Shown piece after piece: positions 1 through 7,883 of a DNA stretch of 64,000 nt. The DNA comes from Thalassolituus oleivorans MIL-1 (GTDB lineage: Bacteria; Pseudomonadota; Gammaproteobacteria; Pseudomonadales; Oceanobacteraceae): contig NC_020888.1 in the NCBI RefSeq assembly GCF_000355675.1, positions 593,001-657,000 of the forward strand. The letters run 5' to 3'. How positions within the stretch are numbered: the first letter of the stretch is position 1; every line of letters begins with the position of its first letter. The position numbers and the translations under genes are program-made. The notes beneath the pieces were generated by a model that was not told the origin of the DNA, ran no database searches, and worked only from the letters and a program-made list of their open reading frames with translations.

Positions 1-6
1 ATTTCT

Positions 7-285
7 ATGAAAGGCAAACACTTCTCTTCGCTTATTGCGCTTACGACTCTGGCCATCGCTTTTTCTGTACAGGCCCATGACCCCAAAGAGCATATGAAAG
101 ATGCTGAAAAACCGGATTGCGCAGCCATGAAAAATATGGACCACAGCAAGATGGATATGAGTGACCCAATGATGCAGGCGATGATGAAGCAATGCATGAG
201 TGAGATGAATCACGACATGTCTACTAGTAACGTTGCACCAGATGAGACTCAAAGCGAACAACAAAAATCTGAACACCAACACTAA
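7..285 (+). CDS. Exported Met/His-rich small protein, putative periplasmic copper/silver binder
   Basis: Ninety-two residues. The N-terminus is a clear signal peptide (Lys-rich start, hydrophobic stretch, probable cleavage after SVQA near residue 23). The mature part is unusually rich in Met, His and Asp, with runs such as KNMDHSKMDMSDPMMQAMMK and a His-containing tail. That composition is typical of periplasmic Cu(I)/Ag(I)-binding proteins, and the gene opens a long metal-resistance cluster, so a metal-buffering role is inferred. No defined family is recognised. It ends 18 nt before the cytochrome gene, probably in one transcript with it. Confidence 0.6.
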   Translation: MKGKHFSSLIALTTLAIAFSVQAHDPKEHMKDAEKPDCAAMKNMDHSKMDMSDPMMQAMMKQCMSEMNHDMSTSNVAPDETQSEQQKSEHQH

Positions 286-303
286 TCAATACAAGGAATT
301 TTC

Positions 304-882
304 ATGCCGACGCTCACTACCTACATTAAGTGCCTTGTCGTTACCGCTGTTATTGCGCTTGCGGGTGGTGGGCTTTTTCTCTATTCGGGCTTCTATCCAA
401 TGGGTGCCGATGTTCCCCACAATCAGCTGACCTATTGGTTACTCGAAACCTTACGTGAGCGATCCGTAGCTAGGGCCGCCAGTGATATTGTAATTCCTCA
501 AGACCTAAACACTTCCGAACGGTTGCTGGCCGGTGGCGCCGATTATAATGACATGTGTTCAGGTTGTCATTTGAAGCCTGGCAAAACAGATAGTGATTTC
601 ACTCTGGGACTGTATCCTGCGCCACCTAATCTAACCATGAGCAGTGATGAACATGGACACGAGCATGGCGTTGAAACCGATAATAACGACGCAGCCATTC
701 AGCGACAATTCTGGATTATTAAACATGGCATTAAAGCCTCGGGCATGCCGGCTTGGGCACCGGGACATGACGATGAACGTATCTGGAACATGGTGGCGTT
801 TCTGCAACGCCTGCCCGAGCTGTCGCCTCAGCAATACCAGGTCCTGACCGCACGCGGTGCGGATGACGCAGAACACCATTAA
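304..882 (+). CDS. Membrane-anchored c-type cytochrome
   Basis: A 192-residue protein with one N-terminal hydrophobic helix (about residues 8-28) that would anchor it in the inner membrane with the rest in the periplasm. A single haem-attachment motif CSGCH lies near residue 85, and a likely distal Met ligand is in the segment KASGMPAWAP near residue 150. This is the layout of a monohaem class I cytochrome c. A good ribosome site (AAGGAA) precedes the ATG. Such cytochromes occur in copper-resistance clusters, where they may take part in periplasmic redox reactions; the partner is unknown. The HGHEHG stretch near residue 115 could bind metal. Confidence 0.75.
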   Translation: MPTLTTYIKCLVVTAVIALAGGGLFLYSGFYPMGADVPHNQLTYWLLETLRERSVARAASDIVIPQDLNTSERLLAGGADYNDMCSGCHLKPGKTDSDFTLGLYPAPPNLTMSSDEHGHEHGVETDNNDAAIQRQFWIIKHGIKASGMPAWAPGHDDERIWNMVAFLQRLPELSPQQYQVLTARGADDAEHH

Positions 883-895
883 GGTTGGTGTCACT

Positions 896-955
896 ATGTC
901 ACATGCCCATCACAGCCACCCAGTCCGTCTGAGCGCCGAGCCCCACAGCACATAA
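896..955 (+). other. His-rich 19-codon ORF in frame with, and directly before, the P-type ATPase
   Basis: ATG at 896 opens MSHAHHSHPVRLSAEPHST and ends at TAA 953-955. The next codon, TTG 956, begins the ATPase reading frame, so the two are one frame split by a single stop. It may be the original His-rich N-terminus of the ATPase cut off by a nonsense change, or a short leader whose termination feeds re-initiation at TTG. An AAGG stands about 11 nt upstream of the ATG. Confidence 0.5.
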
Positions 956-3238
956 TTGACCGACCCAGTGTGCGGCATGTCGGTCAAGAAGACCTCCTTC
1001 CACAAGGCCGAGTTTCAAGGCAGGCTGTACTCTTTTTGCAGCGCGCCTTGCCGCAGCAAATTCATGAATAACCCACAACGCTATCTGACAAGCTCCGAAC
1101 CCCTACCCCTAGAGGGTGACACCAACACCGAATACAGTTGCCCTATGCACTCGGAAGTAAGGCAACTCAGCCCGGGCACCTGTCCGAAATGTGGCATGGC
1201 TCTGGAACCAGTGATGCCCAGTGCTGATACAGGGGAAAATCCGGAACTCGCAGATTTCAGACGTCGTTTCTGGCACACCTTACCCCTGACCCTCGTGGTG
1301 ACAATGATTGCCATGTCAGGTGGGACGTTTGACCATTTTCTGGGAACGGCGCGCCCCTGGGTGGAGCTGGCGCTGGCTACCCCGGTGGTGATCTGGTCTG
1401 GCCGGCCCTTCTTCAAACGCTGGTTTCAGTCCCTGAAGCAGCTCTCCCCCAATATGTGGACTTTGATCGGTACCGGTACCGGTGCCGCTTATCTTTACAG
1501 CGTCATCGCGACACTTGCTCCCGGCATTTTCCCAGCATCGTTCCGTCTCGATGGCCAAGTGGCGGTGTATTTCGAGGCGGCGGCTGTGATCATCTCACTG
1601 ACCTTGCTCGGTCAGGTGCTAGAACTGAAAGCACGCTCGGAGACCGGTGCCGCCATTCGCGCGCTGCTGGGTCTGGCGCCGAAGACTGCACGGCGCTTCC
1701 GCGACGATGGCACTGAGGAAGATATTCCTCTGACACATGTGCATCCCGGTGATCGCTTGCGCGTTCGGCCCGGCGAGAAGGTACCGGTGGACGGTCAGGT
1801 GCTGGAAGGTGAAAGTGCCATCGATGAATCCATGCTCACCGGCGAACCCATGCCGGTGAGCAAGCGACCCGGTGATGTGCTAATCGGCGCCTCACTCAAT
1901 ACGAGCGGCGCACTGATCATGCGGGCCGAAAAGGTTGGCTCGGCCACCGTGCTCGCCCAGATCGTGCAACTAGTCGCCAATGCGCAGCGTTCCCGCGCCC
2001 CCATGCAACGCATGGCTGACGTGGTCGCGGGGTATTTCGTGCTGGTGGTGATGGGTATTGCGCTCGCCACCTTCATGCTTTGGGGCCTGTTTGGACCCGA
2101 ACCGAGCTGGGCATTCGGGTTGATTAACGCGGTGGCGGTGCTGATCATCGCCTGTCCTTGCGCGCTGGGTCTGGCGACGCCCATGTCGGTCATGGTGGCC
2201 ACTGGCAATGCCGCGACCCGAGGCGTACTGTTCAGGGATGCGGCCGCCATCGAACACTTGCGCCAGGTGGATACCCTGATCGTCGACAAGACCGGAACTC
2301 TGACCGAGGGGCGTCCCGCTTTCCATGCTGTGATCTCGGCGGGCAGCCTCGCGCCTAATGAGGTTTTACGACTGGCAGCCAGCGTGGACCAAGGCAGTGA
2401 GCACCCATTGGCGCAGGCGATTGTAGCCGAAGCACGCAAGCGGGAACTGAAGTTGAGCCCTGCGATTGATTTTGAGTCAGCTTCCGGGATCGGCGTGCGT
2501 GGCAAGGTGGATAACCATTTTGTCGCTCTGGGCAATACCGCCTTAATGGAGGAGCAGAAGGTCGAATGGCGCACCGTCGCCAATGAAGCGGAAACACTGC
2601 GCAGCAAAGGCGCCAGCGTGATCTATCTGGCCGTTGACGGCCTGTTGGCTGGCCTGCTCGCGGTTGCCGATCCCGTCAAAACCTCCACGCCACAAGCCAT
2701 CAGCGAGCTCAGCACCAGCGGATTGCGTCTGGTGATGGCCACGGGCGATGGCTTGACCACGGCGAGAGCCGTCGGCCGTGAACTGGGCATCGACGAGGTT
2801 TACGGTGAGGTACGCCCCAAGGATAAGGATGAACTGGTAGCTCGTCTGCAAGCTGAGGGTCACAATGTAGCGATGGCCGGCGATGGCATCAATGACGCGC
2901 CTGCTCTGGCCCGTGCCGATGTGGGTATCGCCATGGGTACGGGCACCGATGTCGCCATGAGTACGGCGCAGTTGACCCTGGTGAAAGGTGACCTGCGCGG
3001 CATCGCCATTGCCAGGCAAATATCGGTCGATACGGTAGCCAACATGCGCCAGAACCTGATGTTCGCTTTTCTTTATAACGCCATGGGCGTGCCCATCGCC
3101 GCCGGCGTTTTGTATCCACTGACCGGTTGGCTGCTGTCGCCGCTGATCGCCGCGCTGGCCATGAGTCTGAGCTCGGTATCGGTGGTCGGTAACGCGCTGC
3201 GGCTGCGTCGCAACAGGACAACGGGAGGTGACGCATGA
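956..3238 (+). CDS. copA: Cu(I)/Ag(I)-exporting P1B-type ATPase (CopA-like) with N-terminal YHS domain
   Basis: A 760-residue P1B ATPase that would pump monovalent copper or silver out of the cytoplasm. The order is: YHS metal-binding domain (DPVCGM, residues 3-45), heavy-metal-binding domain with CPMH and CPKCGM (about 60-86), membrane helices, actuator loop with TGE (near residue 300), the transport motif CPC (400-402), the phosphorylated Asp in DKTGTLT (D444), the SEHP motif of the nucleotide domain, and the hinge GDGINDAP (about 642-649). No CxxC HMA domain is present, which is usual for the YHS/HMBD subgroup. The start is unusual: TTG at 956 is the only codon keeping the YHS motif, and the in-frame ORF just upstream is closed by TAA. 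The next in-frame ATG (977) would remove DPVCG. Confidence 0.93.
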   Translation: MTDPVCGMSVKKTSFHKAEFQGRLYSFCSAPCRSKFMNNPQRYLTSSEPLPLEGDTNTEYSCPMHSEVRQLSPGTCPKCGMALEPVMPSADTGENPELADFRRRFWHTLPLTLVVTMIAMSGGTFDHFLGTARPWVELALATPVVIWSGRPFFKRWFQSLKQLSPNMWTLIGTGTGAAYLYSVIATLAPGIFPASFRLDGQVAVYFEAAAVIISLTLLGQVLELKARSETGAAIRALLGLAPKTARRFRDDGTEEDIPLTHVHPGDRLRVRPGEKVPVDGQVLEGESAIDESMLTGEPMPVSKRPGDVLIGASLNTSGALIMRAEKVGSATVLAQIVQLVANAQRSRAPMQRMADVVAGYFVLVVMGIALATFMLWGLFGPEPSWAFGLINAVAVLIIACPCALGLATPMSVMVATGNAATRGVLFRDAAAIEHLRQVDTLIVDKTGTLTEGRPAFHAVISAGSLAPNEVLRLAASVDQGSEHPLAQAIVAEARKRELKLSPAIDFESASGIGVRGKVDNHFVALGNTALMEEQKVEWRTVANEAETLRSKGASVIYLAVDGLLAGLLAVADPVKTSTPQAISELSTSGLRLVMATGDGLTTARAVGRELGIDEVYGEVRPKDKDELVARLQAEGHNVAMAGDGINDAPALARADVGIAMGTGTDVAMSTAQLTLVKGDLRGIAIARQISVDTVANMRQNLMFAFLYNAMGVPIAAGVLYPLTGWLLSPLIAALAMSLSSVSVVGNALRLRRNRTTGGDA

Positions 3239-3477
3239 ACAAACCCAGCAGAAGCTTCTGGCTAAGCGCCAGAGGCATGGCGGCACTTGGATTGATTGTG
3301 GCGGCGAGCTATTTTCTGCTGGTCGAACATCGCGACCACCTGCTAGCGTTTTTGCCCTATGTGATCCTGCTCGCCTGTCCTTTCATGCACCTGTTCATGC
3401 ATCACGGCCATGGTGATCACGGCACGGCATCAAAAGAAAAGGACAAGCATGGATCGGGAGGCCCTCATGCACACTGA
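3235..3477 (+). CDS. DUF2933 small membrane protein
   Basis: Eighty residues. There are two hydrophobic segments (about 13-27 and 36-52) followed by a His-rich tail ([11 protein letters not shown] and a C-terminal HAH). The core [17 protein letters not shown] is characteristic of the DUF2933 family, which often accompanies copper ATPases. The ATG overlaps the end of the ATPase gene by four bases (ATGA), implying translational coupling. Function is unknown; the His cluster suggests metal contact at the membrane. Confidence 0.75.
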   Translation: MNKPSRSFWLSARGMAALGLIVAASYFLLVEHRDHLLAFLPYVILLACPFMHLFMHHGHGDHGTASKEKDKHGSGGPHAH

Positions 3478-4108
3478 ATCAGCCTATGGATTATGGTCGC
3501 TGGTAATTATCAACTCGGCCATTTTCATATTCTTTGCCTTCAGTTTTGTCAAGCCGAAGACAACCACCGACTGGCGTAGCCTGGGCGCTTTTTCCGCTTT
3601 CGTGTTGGCTCTGTTTACCGAGATGTATGGCTTTCCGCTGAGCATTTACTTTCTTTCCGGTTGGCTGGCCGAGCGCTACCCAGACATCGACTTTCTCAGC
3701 CACGACAATGGCCATCTGTTACACACCTTGTTGGGGCTTGAAGGCAATCCACACTTCGATCCGCTGCATATTGCCAGCAATGTGCTCATTATTCTCGGCT
3801 TCTTCCTGCTGGCCTCGGCATGGAACGTGTTGCACCAGGCGCAGCAAGCAGGAACCCTGGCCAGCTCGGGCTGGTACGCGCGTTGTCGTCATCCCCAGTA
3901 TCTGGCGTTTATCATCATCATGTTCGGATTCCTGTTGCAGTGGCCGACCCTGCCCACCCTGATCATGTTTCCGATCCTGGTGGTGGTTTATGTGCGCCTC
4001 GCCCGGCGGGAAGAGCAACAGGCATTGGCCGAATTTGGTGACGCGTACCGGCACTATCAGCGTGAGGTGCCAGCCTGGTTACCCAGATCCCATTCAAAAC
4101 AAAACTAA
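3467..4108 (+). CDS. Isoprenylcysteine carboxyl methyltransferase-like (ICMT/PEMT family) membrane protein
   Basis: About 213 residues from ATG 3467, chosen because GGGAGG ends six bases before it; earlier in-frame ATGs (3410, 3449) lie deep in the preceding gene. The protein has about five hydrophobic segments. Its C-terminal third has the family signature: RHPQYLAF, then a hydrophobic hairpin, then RREEQQALAEFGDAYRHY and VPAWLP, which forms the S-adenosylmethionine site in ICMT/PEMT-type enzymes. The substrate is unknown; relatives are common in bacterial copper/heavy-metal clusters. It overlaps the DUF2933 gene by 11 nt. Confidence 0.75.
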   Translation: MHTESAYGLWSLVIINSAIFIFFAFSFVKPKTTTDWRSLGAFSAFVLALFTEMYGFPLSIYFLSGWLAERYPDIDFLSHDNGHLLHTLLGLEGNPHFDPLHIASNVLIILGFFLLASAWNVLHQAQQAGTLASSGWYARCRHPQYLAFIIIMFGFLLQWPTLPTLIMFPILVVVYVRLARREEQQALAEFGDAYRHYQREVPAWLPRSHSKQN

Positions 4109-4123
4109 GGAGAAATTTTTATC

Positions 4124-4633
4124 ATGCTTTCCACTTTAACTCATTTTCACGGGGCCATAGGCTGGAAAAGACGTCTGCTGGTGTTGCTGGCGGTTGTGAT
4201 GGCCGCGTCGTCGCCCCTGCAGGCGGATCCGGCCGGCAACCAGGCGATGGCGATCCAGTCGGGGCTTGACGGCGAGGCCGCACGCACGGCCATCGCCTTT
4301 CAACAAGCCTTGCGTGATGGCAATGCCGAGACGGCGCGCCGCCTGCTGGCCGACGATGTCTATATCTACGAGGGCAAGGGCGTCGAACGGTCGGCCGATG
4401 AATACGCGCATCACCACATGCCCGGCGACATGGCGTTTTTGAAGTCCCTGTCGTTCACCCCGCTGGAGCATAGGGTCAGGGAGGCCGGTGATATGGCCTA
4501 TTCGGTGGCCAAGACCCGTCTTCAGGGCCAATACAAGGGTAAGGACATTGACCTAATCAGCGTGGAGACCTTGGTGCTGGCGCGCACAGGCAATGGCTGG
4601 AAAATAGTTCACATCCACTGGTCGCATGGCTGA
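4124..4633 (+). CDS. Exported SnoaL/DUF4440-like (NTF2-fold) protein
   Basis: A 169-residue protein with a positively charged N-terminus and a hydrophobic segment ending in SSPLQA (about residue 35), consistent with a signal peptide. The mature part has the pattern of NTF2-like proteins: a helix FQQALRDGNAETARRLLADDV followed by strands, ending in NGWKIVHIHWSHG, which matches the closing strand of DUF4440/SnoaL-like domains. It has no catalytic residues I can name. AAGGAG stands before the ATG. Its place between metal genes suggests an accessory periplasmic role. Confidence 0.65.
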   Translation: MLSTLTHFHGAIGWKRRLLVLLAVVMAASSPLQADPAGNQAMAIQSGLDGEAARTAIAFQQALRDGNAETARRLLADDVYIYEGKGVERSADEYAHHHMPGDMAFLKSLSFTPLEHRVREAGDMAYSVAKTRLQGQYKGKDIDLISVETLVLARTGNGWKIVHIHWSHG

Positions 4634-4694
4634 TGGCTTGTAGGCCAACTGGAAGTCGAAGTCGGGACCAGTGAATTAAGTAAGAGGTAACCTG

Positions 4695-5018
4695 ATGACA
4701 AACACCGTGAAAATCGTGGCCATTTTCCCCGAACTCCTGTGGCCAGAGATGGAGGAACTGTTACTGAGGCTCTCTGTCAGGGGACTCAGCCTGATGCCTG
4801 TTAGGGGGTTTGGCAGCTACCGCAATTATTTTCGCAAAGATCTGCTCTCCACAGGCCTGAAGCTGGAGATCTACATGACATCGAAAGCTTCCAAGCCCCA
4901 GACCAAAGCCATCGAGTCTTTTATCAACACGCACGCGGCCGATAGCGGCTTGGTGGCTGTAGAGCCGGTCAGCCGAACGAACCTGGATTTGAATTCAGAT
5001 CCAGTCGACAACTCATAA
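4695..5018 (+). CDS. PII/CutA-like small protein
   Basis: A 107-residue cytoplasmic protein starting at ATG 4695 behind AGAGG. The start TVKIVAIFPELLWPEMEELL followed by a LSVRGLSLMPVRGFGSY segment resembles the first strand-helix-strand and T-loop region of PII-like and CutA-type ferredoxin-fold trimers. Similar PII-like proteins are known beside RND metal-efflux genes. The T-loop tyrosine and nucleotide-binding residues of true GlnB are not evident, so it is unlikely to be a nitrogen regulator. Confidence 0.5.
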   Translation: MTNTVKIVAIFPELLWPEMEELLLRLSVRGLSLMPVRGFGSYRNYFRKDLLSTGLKLEIYMTSKASKPQTKAIESFINTHAADSGLVAVEPVSRTNLDLNSDPVDNS

Positions 5019-5035
5019 TAAAGGAAACATGGATA

Positions 5036-5395
5036 ATGAAAAGATTGATAATCGCGCCCTTGCTGCTGGGGGCGCTGCTGTTTCAGGCGCAGGTAATGGC
5101 GCATGGCGGGGAAGACCCCGTCGAGGAGTTGAAAAAGCGCGACCGTGCCATCACGCACGCACAGTCGGAATTTGCCATCTCACAAAGTAACACGGAAAAG
5201 CTGAAATTGCTCGATACACAGATCAACGCCCTGAACCACAAAATTCTGGTATTGCGCAATCTGATGGCCAAGGATTATCCGCACGTGAAAGAAGGCATGA
5301 GTAAATACAAGCTGGATTATATGGAAAGTATGGACGAAAGCCTGATACAGACGCGAGTTCTGCTGCGTCAACTAGAGCAAGTGATCGAACGATGA
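5036..5395 (+). CDS. Exported helical protein of unknown function
   Basis: A 119-residue protein with a signal peptide (KRLIIAPLLLGALLFQAQVMA, cleavage near residue 22) followed by a mature part starting HGGEDPVEELKKRD that is almost wholly predicted helix, rich in Lys, Glu, Leu and Gln, and probably coiled coil. No Cys and only a few His. AAAGGA precedes the ATG by about 10 nt. I recognise no family. Its position argues for a periplasmic accessory role in metal handling. Confidence 0.55.
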   Translation: MKRLIIAPLLLGALLFQAQVMAHGGEDPVEELKKRDRAITHAQSEFAISQSNTEKLKLLDTQINALNHKILVLRNLMAKDYPHVKEGMSKYKLDYMESMDESLIQTRVLLRQLEQVIER

Positions 5396-5471
5396 CAGGG
5401 ATCAATACAGTCGCGACAAACAGGCAATATTCTGTAAACGTTGATGTAATAACTTGGCGAGAGGTTTCTTA

Positions 5472-5858
5472 GTGCGACCTGGTGCATGGGTAATATGGCT
5501 GCTGCTGGTGACGCTCCTTGCGAGGAGCGCATTCGCGGCTTCGCCCAACGTTTGCACCATGTCCTCCAGTCAACCGGCACCGCCCAGCCTATCCCAAGGT
5601 GAGCACGTGCATCCGGGCCACGCCCAACTAGACCACGCCGCCATGCAGCATGACGCCGGTGAAGTCCAGGATCGACACGGCTGCTGTGCCGGTGATAAGG
5701 GCGACGCCGACTGTATGATGAGCGGTTGTTTGTCAATGATGCCGCCTGTTGCTCATGTCTCTTCCCACATCCATGCTGGCTCCAGCTCAATCTTATTTCA
5801 TGCGCCAGCCATCCCGCGACCGCCCTATTTTCCTTTGCTTAGACCTCCGATTGCCTGA
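5472..5858 (+). CDS. Exported His/Cys/Met-rich protein, DUF2946/CopL-like
   Basis: About 128 residues. GTG 5472 is preferred as start because GAGAGG lies seven bases upstream; TTG at 5454 is the alternative. A hydrophobic signal segment ends at AFAA. The mature part holds HVHPGHAQLDHAAMQHD, a HGCC and a DCMMSGC motif, and ends in a Pro-rich FPLLRPPI tail. That arrangement matches small copper-tolerance proteins loosely grouped with DUF2946/CopL. It is probably a periplasmic metal-binding protein. Confidence 0.55.
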   Translation: MRPGAWVIWLLLVTLLARSAFAASPNVCTMSSSQPAPPSLSQGEHVHPGHAQLDHAAMQHDAGEVQDRHGCCAGDKGDADCMMSGCLSMMPPVAHVSSHIHAGSSSILFHAPAIPRPPYFPLLRPPIA

Positions 5859-6001
5859 TTGACAGGCAAAAACCGATTTCACGAACTGTGTGATACAAGG
5901 CGAACCACCCGCACGACTGGCAACTGCTTGTAGCTAATGCCTGTCTGCAGCCCTGCTATCCAGTTCTCAACCCTCTATTCGATTACCTTCGGAGGTAACT
6001 C

Positions 6002-6544
6002 ATGTTTCGATTTAAATTAATCAGCTCGCTGTTGGGACTGCTGATGCTGCCCTTACTCGTAGCCTGTAATGATGGGTCTAAAAACCCCAAAATATCTGAT
6101 CCATCCGCCGCTGATGCCGAAATGCTCACCGTCTACAAAAGCCCGACCTGTGGCTGCTGTAAAAAATGGATAGGTCACCTTGAGGCCGAGGGCTTTGCGG
6201 CCAGTGTCGAACACCCGGCTAATCTGGACGCCATCAAGGATCGCTATCGAATCGCGAACAACCTGCGCTCCTGCCACACCGCTGTGTCGACCCAGGGCTA
6301 TGTCTTTGAGGGGCATATCCCAGCTCGCTACATTCATCAGTTCCTGGCCAATCCACCCGCCGACGCGATGGGGTTGACAGTGCCTGCCATGCCCGTTGGC
6401 AGCCCCGGAATGGAGGTGGGTGACAAGTTTATGCCTTACCAGATATTGCTGATGAAAAAGGACGGCAGCACTGAAGTGTTTGCCAGTGTCGGGAGCATGG
6501 CTCAGCAGTATCAGCCACTCCAACAACCGGAAGCGCAGCCATGA
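6002..6544 (+). CDS. DUF411 metal-binding lipoprotein
   Basis: A 180-residue protein with a lipoprotein signal (LLVAC near residue 22, Asn following). The mature domain begins with EMLTVYKSPTCGCCKKW, the Cys motif that defines DUF411, and continues with LRSCHTA, VFEGHIPA and the GLTVPAMPVGSPGME segment shared by the family. DUF411 proteins are periplasmic and are found in copper/silver resistance clusters, where Cys and Met would bind the metal. A long untranslated stretch (5859-6001) precedes it, so a promoter there is possible. Its stop overlaps the next ATG (ATGA at 6541). Confidence 0.85.
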   Translation: MFRFKLISSLLGLLMLPLLVACNDGSKNPKISDPSAADAEMLTVYKSPTCGCCKKWIGHLEAEGFAASVEHPANLDAIKDRYRIANNLRSCHTAVSTQGYVFEGHIPARYIHQFLANPPADAMGLTVPAMPVGSPGMEVGDKFMPYQILLMKKDGSTEVFASVGSMAQQYQPLQQPEAQP

Positions 6545-7872
6545 GAATCTTCGTCACGATACTTTTTATTATCCTGCCGCTCGGTCTGGGCAGTGTCATA
6601 GCCTTTGCGCAACCCCTTCCCGATACCCTGACGCAGGAAGAGGCCGTAGCCCTCGCTATCGATGCCGATCCCTGGCTCACTGGCAGCCAGTACACCCAGC
6701 AGGCCCTCAATGACGAAGCGACCGCCGCTGCGACCTTGCCAGACCCCCGAATGAGCCTGATGGCGGGCAATTTCCCCGTGGACACTTTCGATTTGAACCA
6801 GGAAGGCATGACTCAGTTGTCGGTGGGGATCAGCCAAATGTTTCCCCGGGGTGACAGTCTGTCGCTCACCCGCCGACAAAAGCAGCAGCTAGCCGAGCAG
6901 CATCCCTTACTAAGGCTGGATCGTCGGGCCAAGGTAGGCGCTACGGTCAGCCAGTTGTGGCTGGAGGCCTTCAAAGCTCAGGAGAGTATCCGGCTGATCG
7001 AACAGGATCGCGCACTGTTTGAGCAGTTGGTGGATGCCGCCAAAGCGGGTTACTCCTCGGCGCTGGGCAGGGCACGTCAGCAGGACGTGATCCGTGCGCA
7101 GTTGGAGCTGACTCGTCTCGAAGACAGACTGACGATGCTCAGGCAGCAACAGCAAGCCGCACAAAAGCGTCTGACCGAATGGATCGGTGCGCCTGCCACT
7201 GTCCCTCTGGCTCCGGTACTACCGACACAGTCTCTTTCCAGGCCACTGTCGGTACCGACCATTAAGCAGTCCAGCGAGCATACGCGCTACGAATGGATCC
7301 GTCATCATCCCGCGTTGCGAGCGCTGGACCAGCGTATCGACGCCACGCAAACCGGTGTGGATCTGGCAAAACAGAAATACAAGCCCGAATGGGGCCTGAC
7401 CGCCCAATACGGCTATCGCGACAACGACCCCTTGGGGCGCGACCGGGCCGATCTGTTCTCCGTTGGCGTGAACTTCGACCTGCCCATTTTCACCGGTAAC
7501 CGGCAGGACAAGGAAGTCAGCGCCGCCGTCAATCGAACCGAGGCCATTAAAACCGAAAAGCACTTGCTTGGTCGTCGGCTGATGGCGGAACTGGAAACCG
7601 CGAGCGTGCAACTGGCGCGTCTTGATGAACGCCAGGCGTTATACGCCGATCAGCTGCTGCCGCAAATGGCTGAGCAGGCAGAAGCTTCGCTGACCGCCTA
7701 CAACAACGACGACGGCGACTTCGCCGAAGCCGTGCGTGCTCGCATTGCCGAATTGAATGCCAAGGTCGACGCGCTCGCCATTGCCGTGGATCGGCAGAAG
7801 ACCATCGCCCAAATCAATTACCTGCTCGCCGAGGCGTCGTTCGACGATGCACGGCCGGCGAAACCGTTTTAA
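6541..7872 (+). CDS. cusC: TolC-family outer-membrane factor of the CusCBA-type efflux system
   Basis: A 443-residue outer-membrane channel subunit. It has a signal peptide (cleavage near AFAQ, residue 23), then two tandem OEP repeats: LTQEEAVALAIDADPWL opening the first and the long helices of the second from about residue 240, with SVGVNFDLPIFTGNR in the middle being typical of the TolC fold. No lipobox Cys is present, unlike E. coli CusC. Translationally coupled to the DUF411 gene, and 11 nt before cusB. Confidence 0.88.
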   Translation: MRIFVTILFIILPLGLGSVIAFAQPLPDTLTQEEAVALAIDADPWLTGSQYTQQALNDEATAAATLPDPRMSLMAGNFPVDTFDLNQEGMTQLSVGISQMFPRGDSLSLTRRQKQQLAEQHPLLRLDRRAKVGATVSQLWLEAFKAQESIRLIEQDRALFEQLVDAAKAGYSSALGRARQQDVIRAQLELTRLEDRLTMLRQQQQAAQKRLTEWIGAPATVPLAPVLPTQSLSRPLSVPTIKQSSEHTRYEWIRHHPALRALDQRIDATQTGVDLAKQKYKPEWGLTAQYGYRDNDPLGRDRADLFSVGVNFDLPIFTGNRQDKEVSAAVNRTEAIKTEKHLLGRRLMAELETASVQLARLDERQALYADQLLPQMAEQAEASLTAYNNDDGDFAEAVRARIAELNAKVDALAIAVDRQKTIAQINYLLAEASFDDARPAKPF

Positions 7873-7883
7873 AGGAGTTCAAC

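Noticed and set aside
1795-2607. Long - strand frame (270 codons) opposite the copper ATPase
   Set aside because: It is the antisense shadow of a well-supported, G+C-rich gene, as are the other long frames opposite copA, rpoD and dnaG.
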